From Microcaldota archaeon (GTDB taxonomy: Archaea > Aenigmatarchaeota > Aenigmatarchaeia > QMZP01 > QMZT01), in contig JAADIF010000070.1 in assembly GCA_013151465.1 (NCBI GenBank), forward strand, positions 1-10,610: DNA of 10,610 nucleotides, given 5' to 3'. This document shows positions 1-7,066 of the stretch, piece after piece. A program made the translations under genes and the position numbers. The notes below the pieces were generated by a model. It was not told the origin of the DNA and did no database searches. It saw only the letters and a list, made by a program, of their open reading frames with translations. Within the stretch, counting starts at the first letter, position 1. Each line of letters begins with the position of its first letter.

Positions 1-26
1 TTAAATCTCAAACAAAAGCTTTTCAT
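1..26 (-). CDS. Possible start of a gene running off the left edge
   Basis: On the minus strand an ATG at 26-24 opens a frame reading MKSFCLRF before the window ends. A TATA-like element (TATAAA on the minus strand, 53-58) lies about 29 bp upstream of this ATG, slightly longer than the spacing seen for the other genes here. Only eight codons are visible, so no family can be assigned and the call rests on promoter spacing alone. It may be nothing more than intergenic DNA. Confidence 0.2.
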
Positions 27-87
27 AATCTTAAATCACTCATTAGTGGTAATTTATATCTTACCTATCATTTTAATCTTTAAATAT

Positions 88-1953
88 CTATCGTCCATTT
101 TCCGTTTTTTGGAACAACGGCTCTTCCCCATTTTCAAACCTTTCAAATATTGATGAGTATTTCTTTGTTCTATCCTTCATCCATCTCTTCTCAACCCTTT
201 TCACATCATCAGGTTTCATTCCAAGAATATCTGCCAGCTGGTGCAGGTGTGCATCCGGAAGTTCCGTAAGATGCCCGTATGTACTCATAACAGTATCAAT
301 ATGCGCTTGCGATATGGTTTCTTTTCTATATTCATTTCTTCTTTTTTCGAAAGCGCTCGGGTATTTCTCATCAAATTTTTTCCTGACATTTCTGCCATTC
401 AGCGCCTCGTGGGTTTTCAGTGCGCCTATTTCAGAAACCACATCATCGGCCCTAAGTCCGTAACCTTCATTACCCAACGCTTCCGTTATATATTCCCTTG
501 ACTTTTTGATTCTTCTCCTCAATTCTTTGTGAACTCTTTTTTTCAGCCCATCGTCAACTTCTCTGGAAGAAATTCCAAGCGCATCGGCAACCGACCTGTA
601 TGTGCTTTCCACCTCTGCTGCACTTCCTGCCCCGTTATCAAGAAGGGAAAGATGCCTTTTTATTGCGGTAACGCGAGGATAAGTTTCTATAAGCTGCATT
701 CTGTGCTTTTTCTCTCTTATCTTTGCAATTTCTCCGTTGCCGGTAAATGCAGCTCCTGCATATTCCTCAAGAGCAATGAGCACATCCTCAAGGAAACGGT
801 CATCTCCGACCCTTTTGCCAGAGCCGTAGCTTTCAAGAAGTTCATTCATTTTGTTTTTAAGTGAGTCGTTGCCGACAATCACGGAAATGCTTTTTTCTAC
901 ATCTGCCAAATGTCTCGTTCCAAGTTCATTTTGAAGATAAGATATGATACCAGAATATTCTTTCAATCTGAGCTTTTTGATTGCTGCAGCCACGTTGCCT
1001 GCCATCTTGCCGACAGATTCTCTCAGCATTGCTGCATTCGACCTTTTTGACATGTCCTTTCTCAGCCATCTGAATAAAGGGTTTTTGTGGCTGCGCACTA
1101 TTTCTGCAAGCGTATAATCGGCAAGAATCTCTTCACGCCCCCTTTCATCATGATAAATCTCGCCGATAGGATGCTTATATGAAACAAGCTCCTTTACATA
1201 GCTTACAACTTTCAGGGGAAGCTCCGTTTTGATTTTTGTTCTCAGCGTGTCTTTCCCGTTTTTTAGCATTCTGTAAGCTTCTTTAAGCTTTGCTTTCGGA
1301 ACATTGTTAGACGATGCATATTGTAATATTTCATCCTTGATTTCCTCGAGACGCTCGGGAGTGAATTTTTCCAGTTTCTTTTTCGCCTTTTCCACCCAAG
1401 GAAGCGTTATTGTAGCGTTTGTCATGTCGCTGAGAATTTCAGGCTGAAAACAAACGTAGTCATCACCCATCTGAACAATGTCTATTTGTTCTTTATTTCC
1501 TGATGAATTCTTTAACAGAATCCTTGCAGATATGCCTTCATTTACCCTATTTCCGTCGCCTGCAGGAATTTGCGAAATATAGAATTTCACTTTGAAATCC
1601 TCGGGATCTCCGTTGTTTTTGGCTTTTGAAAGTGCATATATATAATTTATATTTCCCAAAAGCGCTGAAGCATCATATTTTCCATTGCTATTATTCCCGC
1701 CAAATAATCGTGATGATATCTTTTTCTTTCCATTCCCCAAATAGTTTTCAACCTGCGCGAGCGAATATTCTCTGGAAAACTCCCTTTTTACGGTAGGATC
1801 AACAAGAGCAAGCTTGTATGAAGGCATTTTTTGCGGAATTTCATTCTGTTTTGCATGATCATACCCATTTCTTCTTCTGTAACCTGAAAGCGGACTCAAT
1901 TTTTTTAGCAAATAAATTGTTGCGGCTTCCTGCATTAGCGTATTTTTTGCCAT
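88..1953 (-). CDS. Large protein of unknown function with C-terminal HTH-like segments
   Basis: I do not recognise this family. The frame opens with a GTG at 1962, but the ATG three codons later (1953, MAKNTLMQEA) is preferred: GTGAT sits four bases before it as a Shine-Dalgarno-like site, and the TATA element at 2001-2010 would give a leader of roughly 27 nt. From the ATG the product is 621 residues, soluble, rich in Lys, Glu and Arg, with no signal peptide or membrane segment. The C-terminal half is mainly predicted helix. Two stretches resemble the helix-turn-helix of sigma-70 region 4: VADALGISSREV at about residues 455-466 and LADILGMKPDDV at about 573-584. Both are followed by very basic helices (KKRVHKELRRRIKK; KRWMKDRTKK). 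This suggests a DNA- or RNA-binding protein, which is inference. Codon use is more AT-rich than in the metabolic genes to the right, so it may be accessory. It could equally be a lineage-specific structural or regulatory protein. Confidence 0.8.
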   Translation of the reverse strand: MAKNTLMQEAATIYLLKKLSPLSGYRRRNGYDHAKQNEIPQKMPSYKLALVDPTVKREFSREYSLAQVENYLGNGKKKISSRLFGGNNSNGKYDASALLGNINYIYALSKAKNNGDPEDFKVKFYISQIPAGDGNRVNEGISARILLKNSSGNKEQIDIVQMGDDYVCFQPEILSDMTNATITLPWVEKAKKKLEKFTPERLEEIKDEILQYASSNNVPKAKLKEAYRMLKNGKDTLRTKIKTELPLKVVSYVKELVSYKHPIGEIYHDERGREEILADYTLAEIVRSHKNPLFRWLRKDMSKRSNAAMLRESVGKMAGNVAAAIKKLRLKEYSGIISYLQNELGTRHLADVEKSISVIVGNDSLKNKMNELLESYGSGKRVGDDRFLEDVLIALEEYAGAAFTGNGEIAKIREKKHRMQLIETYPRVTAIKRHLSLLDNGAGSAAEVESTYRSVADALGISSREVDDGLKKRVHKELRRRIKKSREYITEALGNEGYGLRADDVVSEIGALKTHEALNGRNVRKKFDEKYPSAFEKRRNEYRKETISQAHIDTVMSTYGHLTELPDAHLHQLADILGMKPDDVKRVEKRWMKDRTKKYSSIFERFENGEEPLFQKTENGR

Positions 1954-2163
1954 AAATATCACATAAGAGTAAAAAACTACCTATTTTGTATTAGTTATTA
2001 TATTTATAAACTTTTTACCATTCATAAGTAATCACTATACTTTATTATTAAATCGCTAAAATAGACATAAGATATAGGTTGTTTACTGCGCATTTAGTGT
2101 GGCTATAATATATATTCTAACGAATAAGATTATTCACTATTTTATCTGACAATATATTGTCAA
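1954..2163. other. Intergenic region with two palindromes
   Basis: This is a 210-bp AT-rich gap between two minus-strand genes. Besides the TATA element for the downstream gene it contains a perfect 16-bp palindrome, TGACAATATATTGTCA (2147-2162), one base from the glycosyltransferase stop codon. It also holds a second inverted repeat GAATAA-GA-TTATTC (2122-2135) and an AT-only run at 2104-2117. Palindrome centres are 26 bp apart. Neither is followed by a T-run on the minus strand, so they look more like protein-binding sites than intrinsic terminators. A 23-codon minus-strand frame (2022-2093) lies here but is not convincing as a gene. Confidence 0.5.
2001..2010 (-). promoter_or_regulatory. 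TATA-like element of the unknown gene
   Basis: Read on the minus strand this is TTTATAAATA, a good match to the archaeal TATA consensus. It would place transcription start near 1980, about 27 nt before the ATG at 1953. This makes the gene one of the few here with a leader, in keeping with the GTGAT just before its start. Confidence 0.5.
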
Positions 2164-3315
2164 TCAAGGCATCTTATGAATAAGCTCATTGTATATTCTT
2201 GAGACCTTTTCTGCGTTCTTTTCCCATGAAAAGCTCTTTGCGCGCCTTATTGCCCCTCCGGATATCCTTTTTCTTGCAGATTCATTTTCGAGAAGATCAA
2301 ATATTTTCTGTGCAAGCTCCTCCGCATTTCCCGGCTCAAAGAGCAGGCCGCTTTTTCCCTCTTCAATTATCTCCGCGATGCCTCCTGTGCGGGAGCCGAT
2401 CACGGGCTTTCCCATCGCCATGCCCTCGAGTGTGACGATGCCAAAGGGCTCATAAAGGGATGGAACGACAAATATGTCAGACATCGCTATCATCCTTATC
2501 CTGTCTGACTCCCTCACGAAACGGTTTATATGAAGCACTCCCTCCGGAAGATTCGGTATCTCTCCGAATGAAAGGAGAACGAGCATCACATCATCCCTTC
2601 TTGCATGCACAATATTGAACGCTTCAATAAGCGTTTCTATGCCCTTTTCGCGTACAGGCCTTCCGACAAAGAATATAACCTTCTTGTCATCGGGTATCCC
2701 GAGCTTTTTCTTCATACCCTTTCCGTCTATTGAAGGGTCATATTTTCTGGTGCTTATCCCGTTGTATATGACCTCGATTTTCTCTTCGGGAAAACCCATC
2801 GCAAGAAGCTCCCTTTTTATCTCGCCACTGACTGCTATAATCCTGTCTGCGTGTATTCCTATTTTTTCTATGTCAACGACCCATTCGTTCGGATGCAGGT
2901 TTCTTCCCCTCTCGAGAGAGTGCACTGTTACAACCCATGGAATGCCCCTGTGCATGCTCACAACATACCCAGCATACATGCCGAGCCAGTCGTGCGAATG
3001 GACGAGCGAAAGGTTCTTTAACGATGACCCTATCTCTATGGACTGTATGTTGAAATCGTAATATCCGCCGTCAACAAACCATTGCTGGTTCCATGGCACA
3101 AATATCCTATAAACGCTTTTGTATGCGTCCTTCGGGCGTATCCTGAAGACGTCAATGTTGTTTATTTTTTCGACATCATTCTCATCGGATGGCTGGAAAA
3201 TAGCAGTTGCCGTTATCTCGAATTTTTTTGCAAGAAGAGAAAAAAGCTCTTTCTGATATACGCCCAGGCCCCCGACATAGTTTGGCGGAAACTCCCACGC
3301 GATGTCAAGAATCAT
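2164..3315 (-). CDS. GT4-family glycosyltransferase, glycogen synthase-like
   Basis: This is a GT-B fold retaining glycosyltransferase of family 4, transferring a sugar from a nucleotide-sugar donor. Counting from the ATG at 3315 (383 residues), the N-terminal lobe has EFPPNYVGGLG (8-18), the glycine loop, then VHSHDW (105-110) and THSLE-type VHSLERGR (131-138). The C-terminal donor lobe has GRPVREKG (218-225) with the phosphate-binding Arg and Lys, and the E-x7-E motif EPFGIVTLE (289-297). No membrane segment is present, so it is cytosolic or peripheral. The EFPP-GGLG start and the HSLE motif resemble archaeal and actinobacterial glycogen/maltose-1-phosphate synthase-like enzymes, but GT4 substrates cannot be read from motifs. 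The frame extends to an ATG at 3357 whose ATGA overlaps the gpmI stop. The ATG at 3315 is preferred because homologues begin at this point and a TTTAAA lies 24-25 bp upstream. It ends in TGA next to a 16-bp palindrome. Confidence 0.9.
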   Translation of the reverse strand: MILDIAWEFPPNYVGGLGVYQKELFSLLAKKFEITATAIFQPSDENDVEKINNIDVFRIRPKDAYKSVYRIFVPWNQQWFVDGGYYDFNIQSIEIGSSLKNLSLVHSHDWLGMYAGYVVSMHRGIPWVVTVHSLERGRNLHPNEWVVDIEKIGIHADRIIAVSGEIKRELLAMGFPEEKIEVIYNGISTRKYDPSIDGKGMKKKLGIPDDKKVIFFVGRPVREKGIETLIEAFNIVHARRDDVMLVLLSFGEIPNLPEGVLHINRFVRESDRIRMIAMSDIFVVPSLYEPFGIVTLEGMAMGKPVIGSRTGGIAEIIEEGKSGLLFEPGNAEELAQKIFDLLENESARKRISGGAIRRAKSFSWEKNAEKVSRIYNELIHKMP

Positions 3316-3336
3316 GTTAAATATTTGAAGAGGGGG

Positions 3337-3342
3337 TTTAAA
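3337..3342 (-). promoter_or_regulatory. TATA-like element of the glycosyltransferase
   Basis: TTTAAA in the 38-bp gap between the gpmI stop and the ATG at 3315 is centred 24-25 bp from that ATG, predicting a leaderless message. Co-transcription with gpmI is also possible, since the gap is short and the orientation the same. Confidence 0.4.
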
Positions 3343-3353
3343 TGGATTGCAAA

Positions 3354-4907
3354 TCATGAGCTGTTAATCAAAACCTCTCCATTCATATCTTCCGGCTTGG
3401 GAAGGCCCATTATATTTAAGATGGTCGGTGCAACATCTTTCAGCCCTTTGCCTTCCTTCAGCTTTGCGCTTTTCAGCTTTTCATCGTTTGAGATTATGGT
3501 GAGAAGGACCGGTGCAAAGCCATGCGATGGGTCAATGGAGCCATCCTCGTGAAGCATATGGTCTGCGTTCCCGTGGTCTGCCATCAGGAAGATTACATAA
3601 TCGTTCTCAAGCGCTTTTTTCACGACCTTCCCGACGCACTCGTCAACAACCTCACAGGCCTTCACGACAGCATCAAAAACGCCGGAATGCCCGACAAGGT
3701 CTGGATTTGCATAATTCACAAGGATGAATTCGTATTCGCCTATGCGCTGCAGAAGCTTCTCTGTAACCTCATATGCGCTCATTTCGGGCTTTTCGTCATA
3801 GCTTGGCACTTTAGGAGACGGGACCATAACCCTTTCCTCGTTTTCGTATGGCTCATCATCCTGGCTGTTGAAGAAGAATGTGACATGCGCGTATTTCTCC
3901 GTCTCGGCAATCCTGAGCTGCTTCAACCTATTTTCGCTTATGACCTGCCCCAGATTGTTTATGACTTTGTGCTGAGGGAATGCAACGGGAAGCGTCCACA
4001 TGGGGTCATACCTGCAGAAGCATGTATAATGCACGTTCGGGACAAAATTTTCAGGTTTTTCAGGGCAGTAGGAAAGCCCCGCAATCATGGCGGTTATCTG
4101 CCTTGCGCGGTCGCTCCTGAAGTTGTAGAAGACAAAAGCGTCATTTTCTTTCAAAAGCCCGAGCGGATTTGCGCTTTTGTCCGTTATGACGGTCGGCTGG
4201 ACATAGTAGTCCGTCTTGTCCCCTCTCTCGTATGCGGCTCTGACAGCTTCTTGTGCAGATTCTGCCGAAAACCCGTCTCCCAAAACCCACAGGTTGTATG
4301 CTTTCAGCGTTCTGTCCCAGTTCTTGTCCCTGTCCATTGCGTAATACCTGCCGATGACGGTTGCGATTTTTCCGACCTTTATCTCCTCAATCGCATGCTC
4401 AAGGTCGGAGATGAGGGGAAGCGCTGATTTTTCGGGCATGTCGCGCCCGTCAAGTATCAGATGGATAAAGACGCGGTCAAACGACTGCTGCCTGCAGAGC
4501 TTAAGGAACGCTATCATGTGGCGGTAGTCGGCGTGGACGCCCTGGTCTGAGAAAAGTCCTGAAACATGAATGTCGGTTCCGTTCTTTTTGGCGTGCTCTA
4601 TTGCATCAATCAGTATCTCGTTTTTGAAGAATGTCCCTTCCCGTATCTCCCTGTTTATAAGCTCATACGGCTGCCAGACAATGCGCCCTGCGCCGATTGT
4701 AAGGTGGCCGACTTCCGAGCCCCCCTGAACGCCCTCGGGGTTTCCGACGGCGTTTCCCGTGCATTGCAGCACGGTCGTGGGGAAATGCTCTTTGTAGTAG
4801 TCGTGGTTTGGCGTCTTTGCCTTCCATATGGCGTTTCCCTCGTAATGCGGGCCGTGGCCCCACCCATCGCGTATTATAAGGATTACCTTTTTCATAGAAC
4901 CAACCAT
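3354..4907 (-). CDS. gpmI: 2,3-bisphosphoglycerate-independent phosphoglycerate mutase
   Basis: This enzyme interconverts 3-phosphoglycerate and 2-phosphoglycerate in glycolysis/gluconeogenesis in the cytosol, through a phosphoserine intermediate and two metal ions. At 517 residues it has the full length of the GpmI family (alkaline-phosphatase superfamily) and is not the shorter archaeal ApgM type. All expected catalytic positions are visible: Asp14 in RDGWG, the nucleophile Ser64 in GGSEVGH, His125 and D153-GRD in the phosphotransferase domain, GRYYAMDRD (186-194), Arg264/Arg267 in YNFRSDRARQ, Lys338 in ETEKYAH, Asp403 and His407 in NPDLVGH, Asp444-His445 in ADHGN and His462. The usual Asn before the nucleophilic Ser is Gly here. 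The start at 4907 is chosen because a TATA element sits 25-26 bp upstream. The ATG at 4895 (MKKVILIIRDGWG) matches the family N-terminus equally well. It lies 35 bp after the kinase gene on the same strand. Confidence 0.97.
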   Translation of the reverse strand: MVGSMKKVILIIRDGWGHGPHYEGNAIWKAKTPNHDYYKEHFPTTVLQCTGNAVGNPEGVQGGSEVGHLTIGAGRIVWQPYELINREIREGTFFKNEILIDAIEHAKKNGTDIHVSGLFSDQGVHADYRHMIAFLKLCRQQSFDRVFIHLILDGRDMPEKSALPLISDLEHAIEEIKVGKIATVIGRYYAMDRDKNWDRTLKAYNLWVLGDGFSAESAQEAVRAAYERGDKTDYYVQPTVITDKSANPLGLLKENDAFVFYNFRSDRARQITAMIAGLSYCPEKPENFVPNVHYTCFCRYDPMWTLPVAFPQHKVINNLGQVISENRLKQLRIAETEKYAHVTFFFNSQDDEPYENEERVMVPSPKVPSYDEKPEMSAYEVTEKLLQRIGEYEFILVNYANPDLVGHSGVFDAVVKACEVVDECVGKVVKKALENDYVIFLMADHGNADHMLHEDGSIDPSHGFAPVLLTIISNDEKLKSAKLKEGKGLKDVAPTILNIMGLPKPEDMNGEVLINSS

Positions 4908-4929
4908 GTGTAAATTATCATCCGGGAGC

Positions 4930-4936
4930 TTTATAT
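4930..4936 (-). promoter_or_regulatory. TATA-like element of gpmI
   Basis: ATATAAA on the minus strand, in the 35-bp gap after the kinase gene, is centred about 25 bp before the ATG at 4907. This predicts a leaderless transcript independent of the kinase gene. Confidence 0.5.
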
Positions 4937-4942
4937 GTGCTG

Positions 4943-5839
4943 TTATGCAAAGAGCCGTATTCCTTCCCTTTCAAGCCGCTTTATGACGTATTCGGCCGGT
5001 TTCGAGAAAGCTCCCTTTGTTTCAATTGAGATTGTCGCGGTCATTGATGCGAAAATGCCTGCCTTTCCGATATCCCCGCCAAACAGCTTGAGCCCGTGCA
5101 AAAATCCGGCAGCATATGAATCTCCGGCTCCAGTGGGGTCGGAAAGCTTTTCCGGCACAAACGGTCTTATTACATATTCCCTCTTTTTTGTGAATAACAG
5201 TGAACCATCTTTTCCCAGAGTGACGGCAACAACCTTTGCACCTTTTTCAAGCGCAAGCTTTGCAGCGCGTTTAATGTCATGACTCCCGAAGATAAATGCA
5301 AGCTCTGTATCGTCAAGAAAAACATAGTCCGCATTGCGCATTGCATTTGCGGCGTTTTGCGGTTCTTCCCACACAACCTTTCCGTTTTCGCTGTGGCGAA
5401 TAAGCCCCTGCGCAAGAAGCGCGGTTTTTACCGTTCTTGCGATTTTCCTGATGACGCCATCTGAAAAGTCGCTGTGAAAAAGCGGCCCTGCAAGAACAAT
5501 ATCAAGCTCTTCTATGTGCTTTCCAACATCTTCGAAGCTGAGAGATTTGTGGTTTATCTCCGCGTGCTGGATTCTTGTGTCCGGGTCTTTTGGGTCCGGG
5601 TATTCGTTGACGAATCTTGTGGTCCTTTCAGAACCGATGCAGATTATGTCACTGCACCGTGTTTCTTTTTTGAAAAATTCCATATCTTCGGGCGAAAATG
5701 AGGAAATTATGCGCACATCGTCTCCCAGCGCAGACAGCGCTCTTCCGGCGTAAAATGAAGCCCCTCCCGCCTGCACCGTCCTTTCCTTTCCGATTATTAT
5801 CTCATCGATGCACAGCGGTCCGATTATCCCCGTTTTCAT
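4943..5839 (-). CDS. PfkB/ribokinase-family carbohydrate or nucleoside kinase
   Basis: This is an ATP-dependent kinase of the PfkB (ribokinase-like) family, phosphorylating a sugar, sugar phosphate or nucleoside hydroxyl in the cytosol. At 298 residues it has normal family length. The N-terminal substrate-side glycine motif is AGGASFYAGRALSALG (24-39). The C-terminal PfkB signature is DPTGAGDSYAAGF (234-246), with Asp240 as the catalytic base and GAG forming the anion hole. The central part (FLDDTEL at 174-180, then VVAVTLGKDG at 203-212) corresponds to the nucleotide-binding half. Residues defining the substrate cannot be assigned, so ribokinase, fructokinase, nucleoside kinase or sugar-phosphate kinase all remain possible. 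It diverges from an MFS transporter across only 52 bp, suggesting that the transporter may supply its substrate (inference). Confidence 0.9.
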   Translation of the reverse strand: MKTGIIGPLCIDEIIIGKERTVQAGGASFYAGRALSALGDDVRIISSFSPEDMEFFKKETRCSDIICIGSERTTRFVNEYPDPKDPDTRIQHAEINHKSLSFEDVGKHIEELDIVLAGPLFHSDFSDGVIRKIARTVKTALLAQGLIRHSENGKVVWEEPQNAANAMRNADYVFLDDTELAFIFGSHDIKRAAKLALEKGAKVVAVTLGKDGSLLFTKKREYVIRPFVPEKLSDPTGAGDSYAAGFLHGLKLFGGDIGKAGIFASMTATISIETKGAFSKPAEYVIKRLEREGIRLFA

Positions 5840-5843
5840 AAGG

Positions 5844-5889
5844 ACTATTTAGGGGTTTTGTGTTTTAAATGAGAACCCTTAAATATAGT
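5844..5889. repeat. Imperfect inverted repeat flanking the shared promoter
   Basis: The left arm ACTATTTAGGGGTT (5844-5857) and the right arm AACCCTTAAATATAGT (5874-5889) are reverse complements apart from three small gaps. Their midpoint (about 5866) coincides with the centre of the TTTAAA at 5864-5869. Each arm lies close to the presumed start site of one of the two divergent genes, so this is a plausible operator for one regulator acting on both. The regulator is unknown. Confidence 0.4.
5861..5871. promoter_or_regulatory. Shared bidirectional TATA element
   Basis: The only good TATA-like element at the right distance for either divergent gene is the palindromic TTTAAA at 5864-5869. Its centre is 25.5 bp from the transporter ATG (5892) and 27.5 bp from the kinase ATG (5839), so one element would give leaderless messages in both directions. 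A second AT-rich stretch at 5879-5887 is too close to the transporter ATG to be its TATA box. Confidence 0.5.
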
Positions 5890-5891
5890 TT

Positions 5892-7049
5892 ATGAAACAG
5901 GTCACAAAGTTCTATCTCACATCGTTTCTCAAAAATCAGACATATTTCACTCCCATTCTCATCATTTTCCTGCAGGCGCAGCATCTTGACTTCCAACAGA
6001 TTTTCTGGGTATTCACAATAGGGAGCATACTCAGCTTACTTATCGAGATACCGACAGGCATATTTGCTGACCTTTACGGAAAAAGAAAAAGCCTGATGAT
6101 ATCAAAGTTTCTCATTTTTGTTTCGTTTGTAGCGTTTGGTTTTTCAACAACTTTCTGGATGTTTGTCGCCTCGCAGGTCATCTTTGAGCTTGGGAACTCC
6201 TTTCGCACTGGGACAGAGACCGCTTACATCTTCGATTACCTGAAGCAAAACAAGGACGCTCCGCAATACACAGAAGTCAAGGGGAAGCAGAAGTTCTGGG
6301 CGCGCATAGGCGAATCCATCGCAACGGCCGCAGGCGGTGTCATAGCCGCCCAATTTGGCTTTTCCTCGGCGTTCTTTGCGGCGGCCGCTTTGGCCTTTGC
6401 AAATTTCGTACTCGCTTGCACATGGGAGCCGATAAAGGAAAGAACAAAAAGAGGAATAAAAATAGGCGATTATATCAGCTTTACAAAATCATCCTTTGCC
6501 ATATTCAGAAAGAGGCCACAAGTTCTCAGGATAACGCTAAACATTGCAATCTTCACATCGGTGCTTGCCGCTCTCAACAAGTTCCTCCAGCCGTATATGC
6601 TTGATGCAGGCATTCCGATAGAATGGTTTGGCTTCATATACTCAGCATTCCTGATAGCAACAGCAATAACCGTCAGGTATTCATATATCTTTGAAAACAA
6701 ATTCGGAACGCACAATGTCATAAATACTATATCCCTTCTTGCGGTCCTTCCGCTTCTTGTCATCGGTGTCGGCTACATCTCAATAGCGGGCGTTGCGCTG
6801 TTTTTCATGGTTGTTGTGTTTGAAAACATCCGCTCTCCCATCGCAAACAATGAATTTCACGAAAACGTGGATTCAGAAAGCAGGTCAACCCTTGGCTCAA
6901 TGCTCTCGCTCTCAAAAAGCCTGGGAAAGATCATCATGCTGCCGATAGCGGGCTTTCTTGCGGATGCGTATTCGATGTATGCTGCAATTCTGGTTATGGG
7001 AATTGTGCTTTTTGCAAACGGCGTGTTGTTTTATGTGAGGAAGAAATGA
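5892..7049 (+). CDS. Major facilitator superfamily transporter
   Basis: This is an integral membrane transporter of the MFS. The 385 residues contain about 11-12 hydrophobic helices in two bundles, the first roughly from residue 20 and the last ending at 380 (GIVLFANGVLFYV). The signature motif A between helices 2 and 3 is clear: GIFADLYGKRKSL (56-68). A weaker counterpart, GFLADAYS (354-361), lies at the matching place in the second half. The central loop (about 180-210) is basic, RTKRGIKIGDY, as expected on the cytoplasmic side. The substrate cannot be read from the sequence; drug/metabolite efflux and sugar uptake are both possible. The ATG at 5892 is 25.5 bp from the shared TTTAAA. The gene converges on the propeller gene with 17 bp between stop codons. 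Confidence 0.93.
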   Translation: MKQVTKFYLTSFLKNQTYFTPILIIFLQAQHLDFQQIFWVFTIGSILSLLIEIPTGIFADLYGKRKSLMISKFLIFVSFVAFGFSTTFWMFVASQVIFELGNSFRTGTETAYIFDYLKQNKDAPQYTEVKGKQKFWARIGESIATAAGGVIAAQFGFSSAFFAAAALAFANFVLACTWEPIKERTKRGIKIGDYISFTKSSFAIFRKRPQVLRITLNIAIFTSVLAALNKFLQPYMLDAGIPIEWFGFIYSAFLIATAITVRYSYIFENKFGTHNVINTISLLAVLPLLVIGVGYISIAGVALFFMVVVFENIRSPIANNEFHENVDSESRSTLGSMLSLSKSLGKIIMLPIAGFLADAYSMYAAILVMGIVLFANGVLFYVRKK

Positions 7050-7066
7050 ATGCGCTTTTGCCCGGC

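Noticed and set aside
37..48. CACT-CATT-AGTG inverted repeat near the left edge
   Set aside because: Four-base arms are expected by chance, and nothing nearby supports a function.
2022..2093. 23-codon minus-strand frame in the intergenic region (MRSKQPISYVYFSDL...)
   Set aside because: The AT-rich run upstream is too close to be its TATA box, there is no ribosome-binding sequence, and the composition looks like random AT-rich DNA.
3522..4427. Long open frame of 301 codons on the plus strand, antisense to gpmI
   Set aside because: It lies wholly within gpmI, whose catalytic motifs are all intact. The antisense translation resembles no family and reflects codon bias in the GC-rich gene.
7050..7066. 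Possible bidirectional terminator between the convergent transporter and propeller genes
   Set aside because: The gap is only 17 bp, with one TTTT and no stem-loop. Archaeal termination here cannot be read from the sequence.
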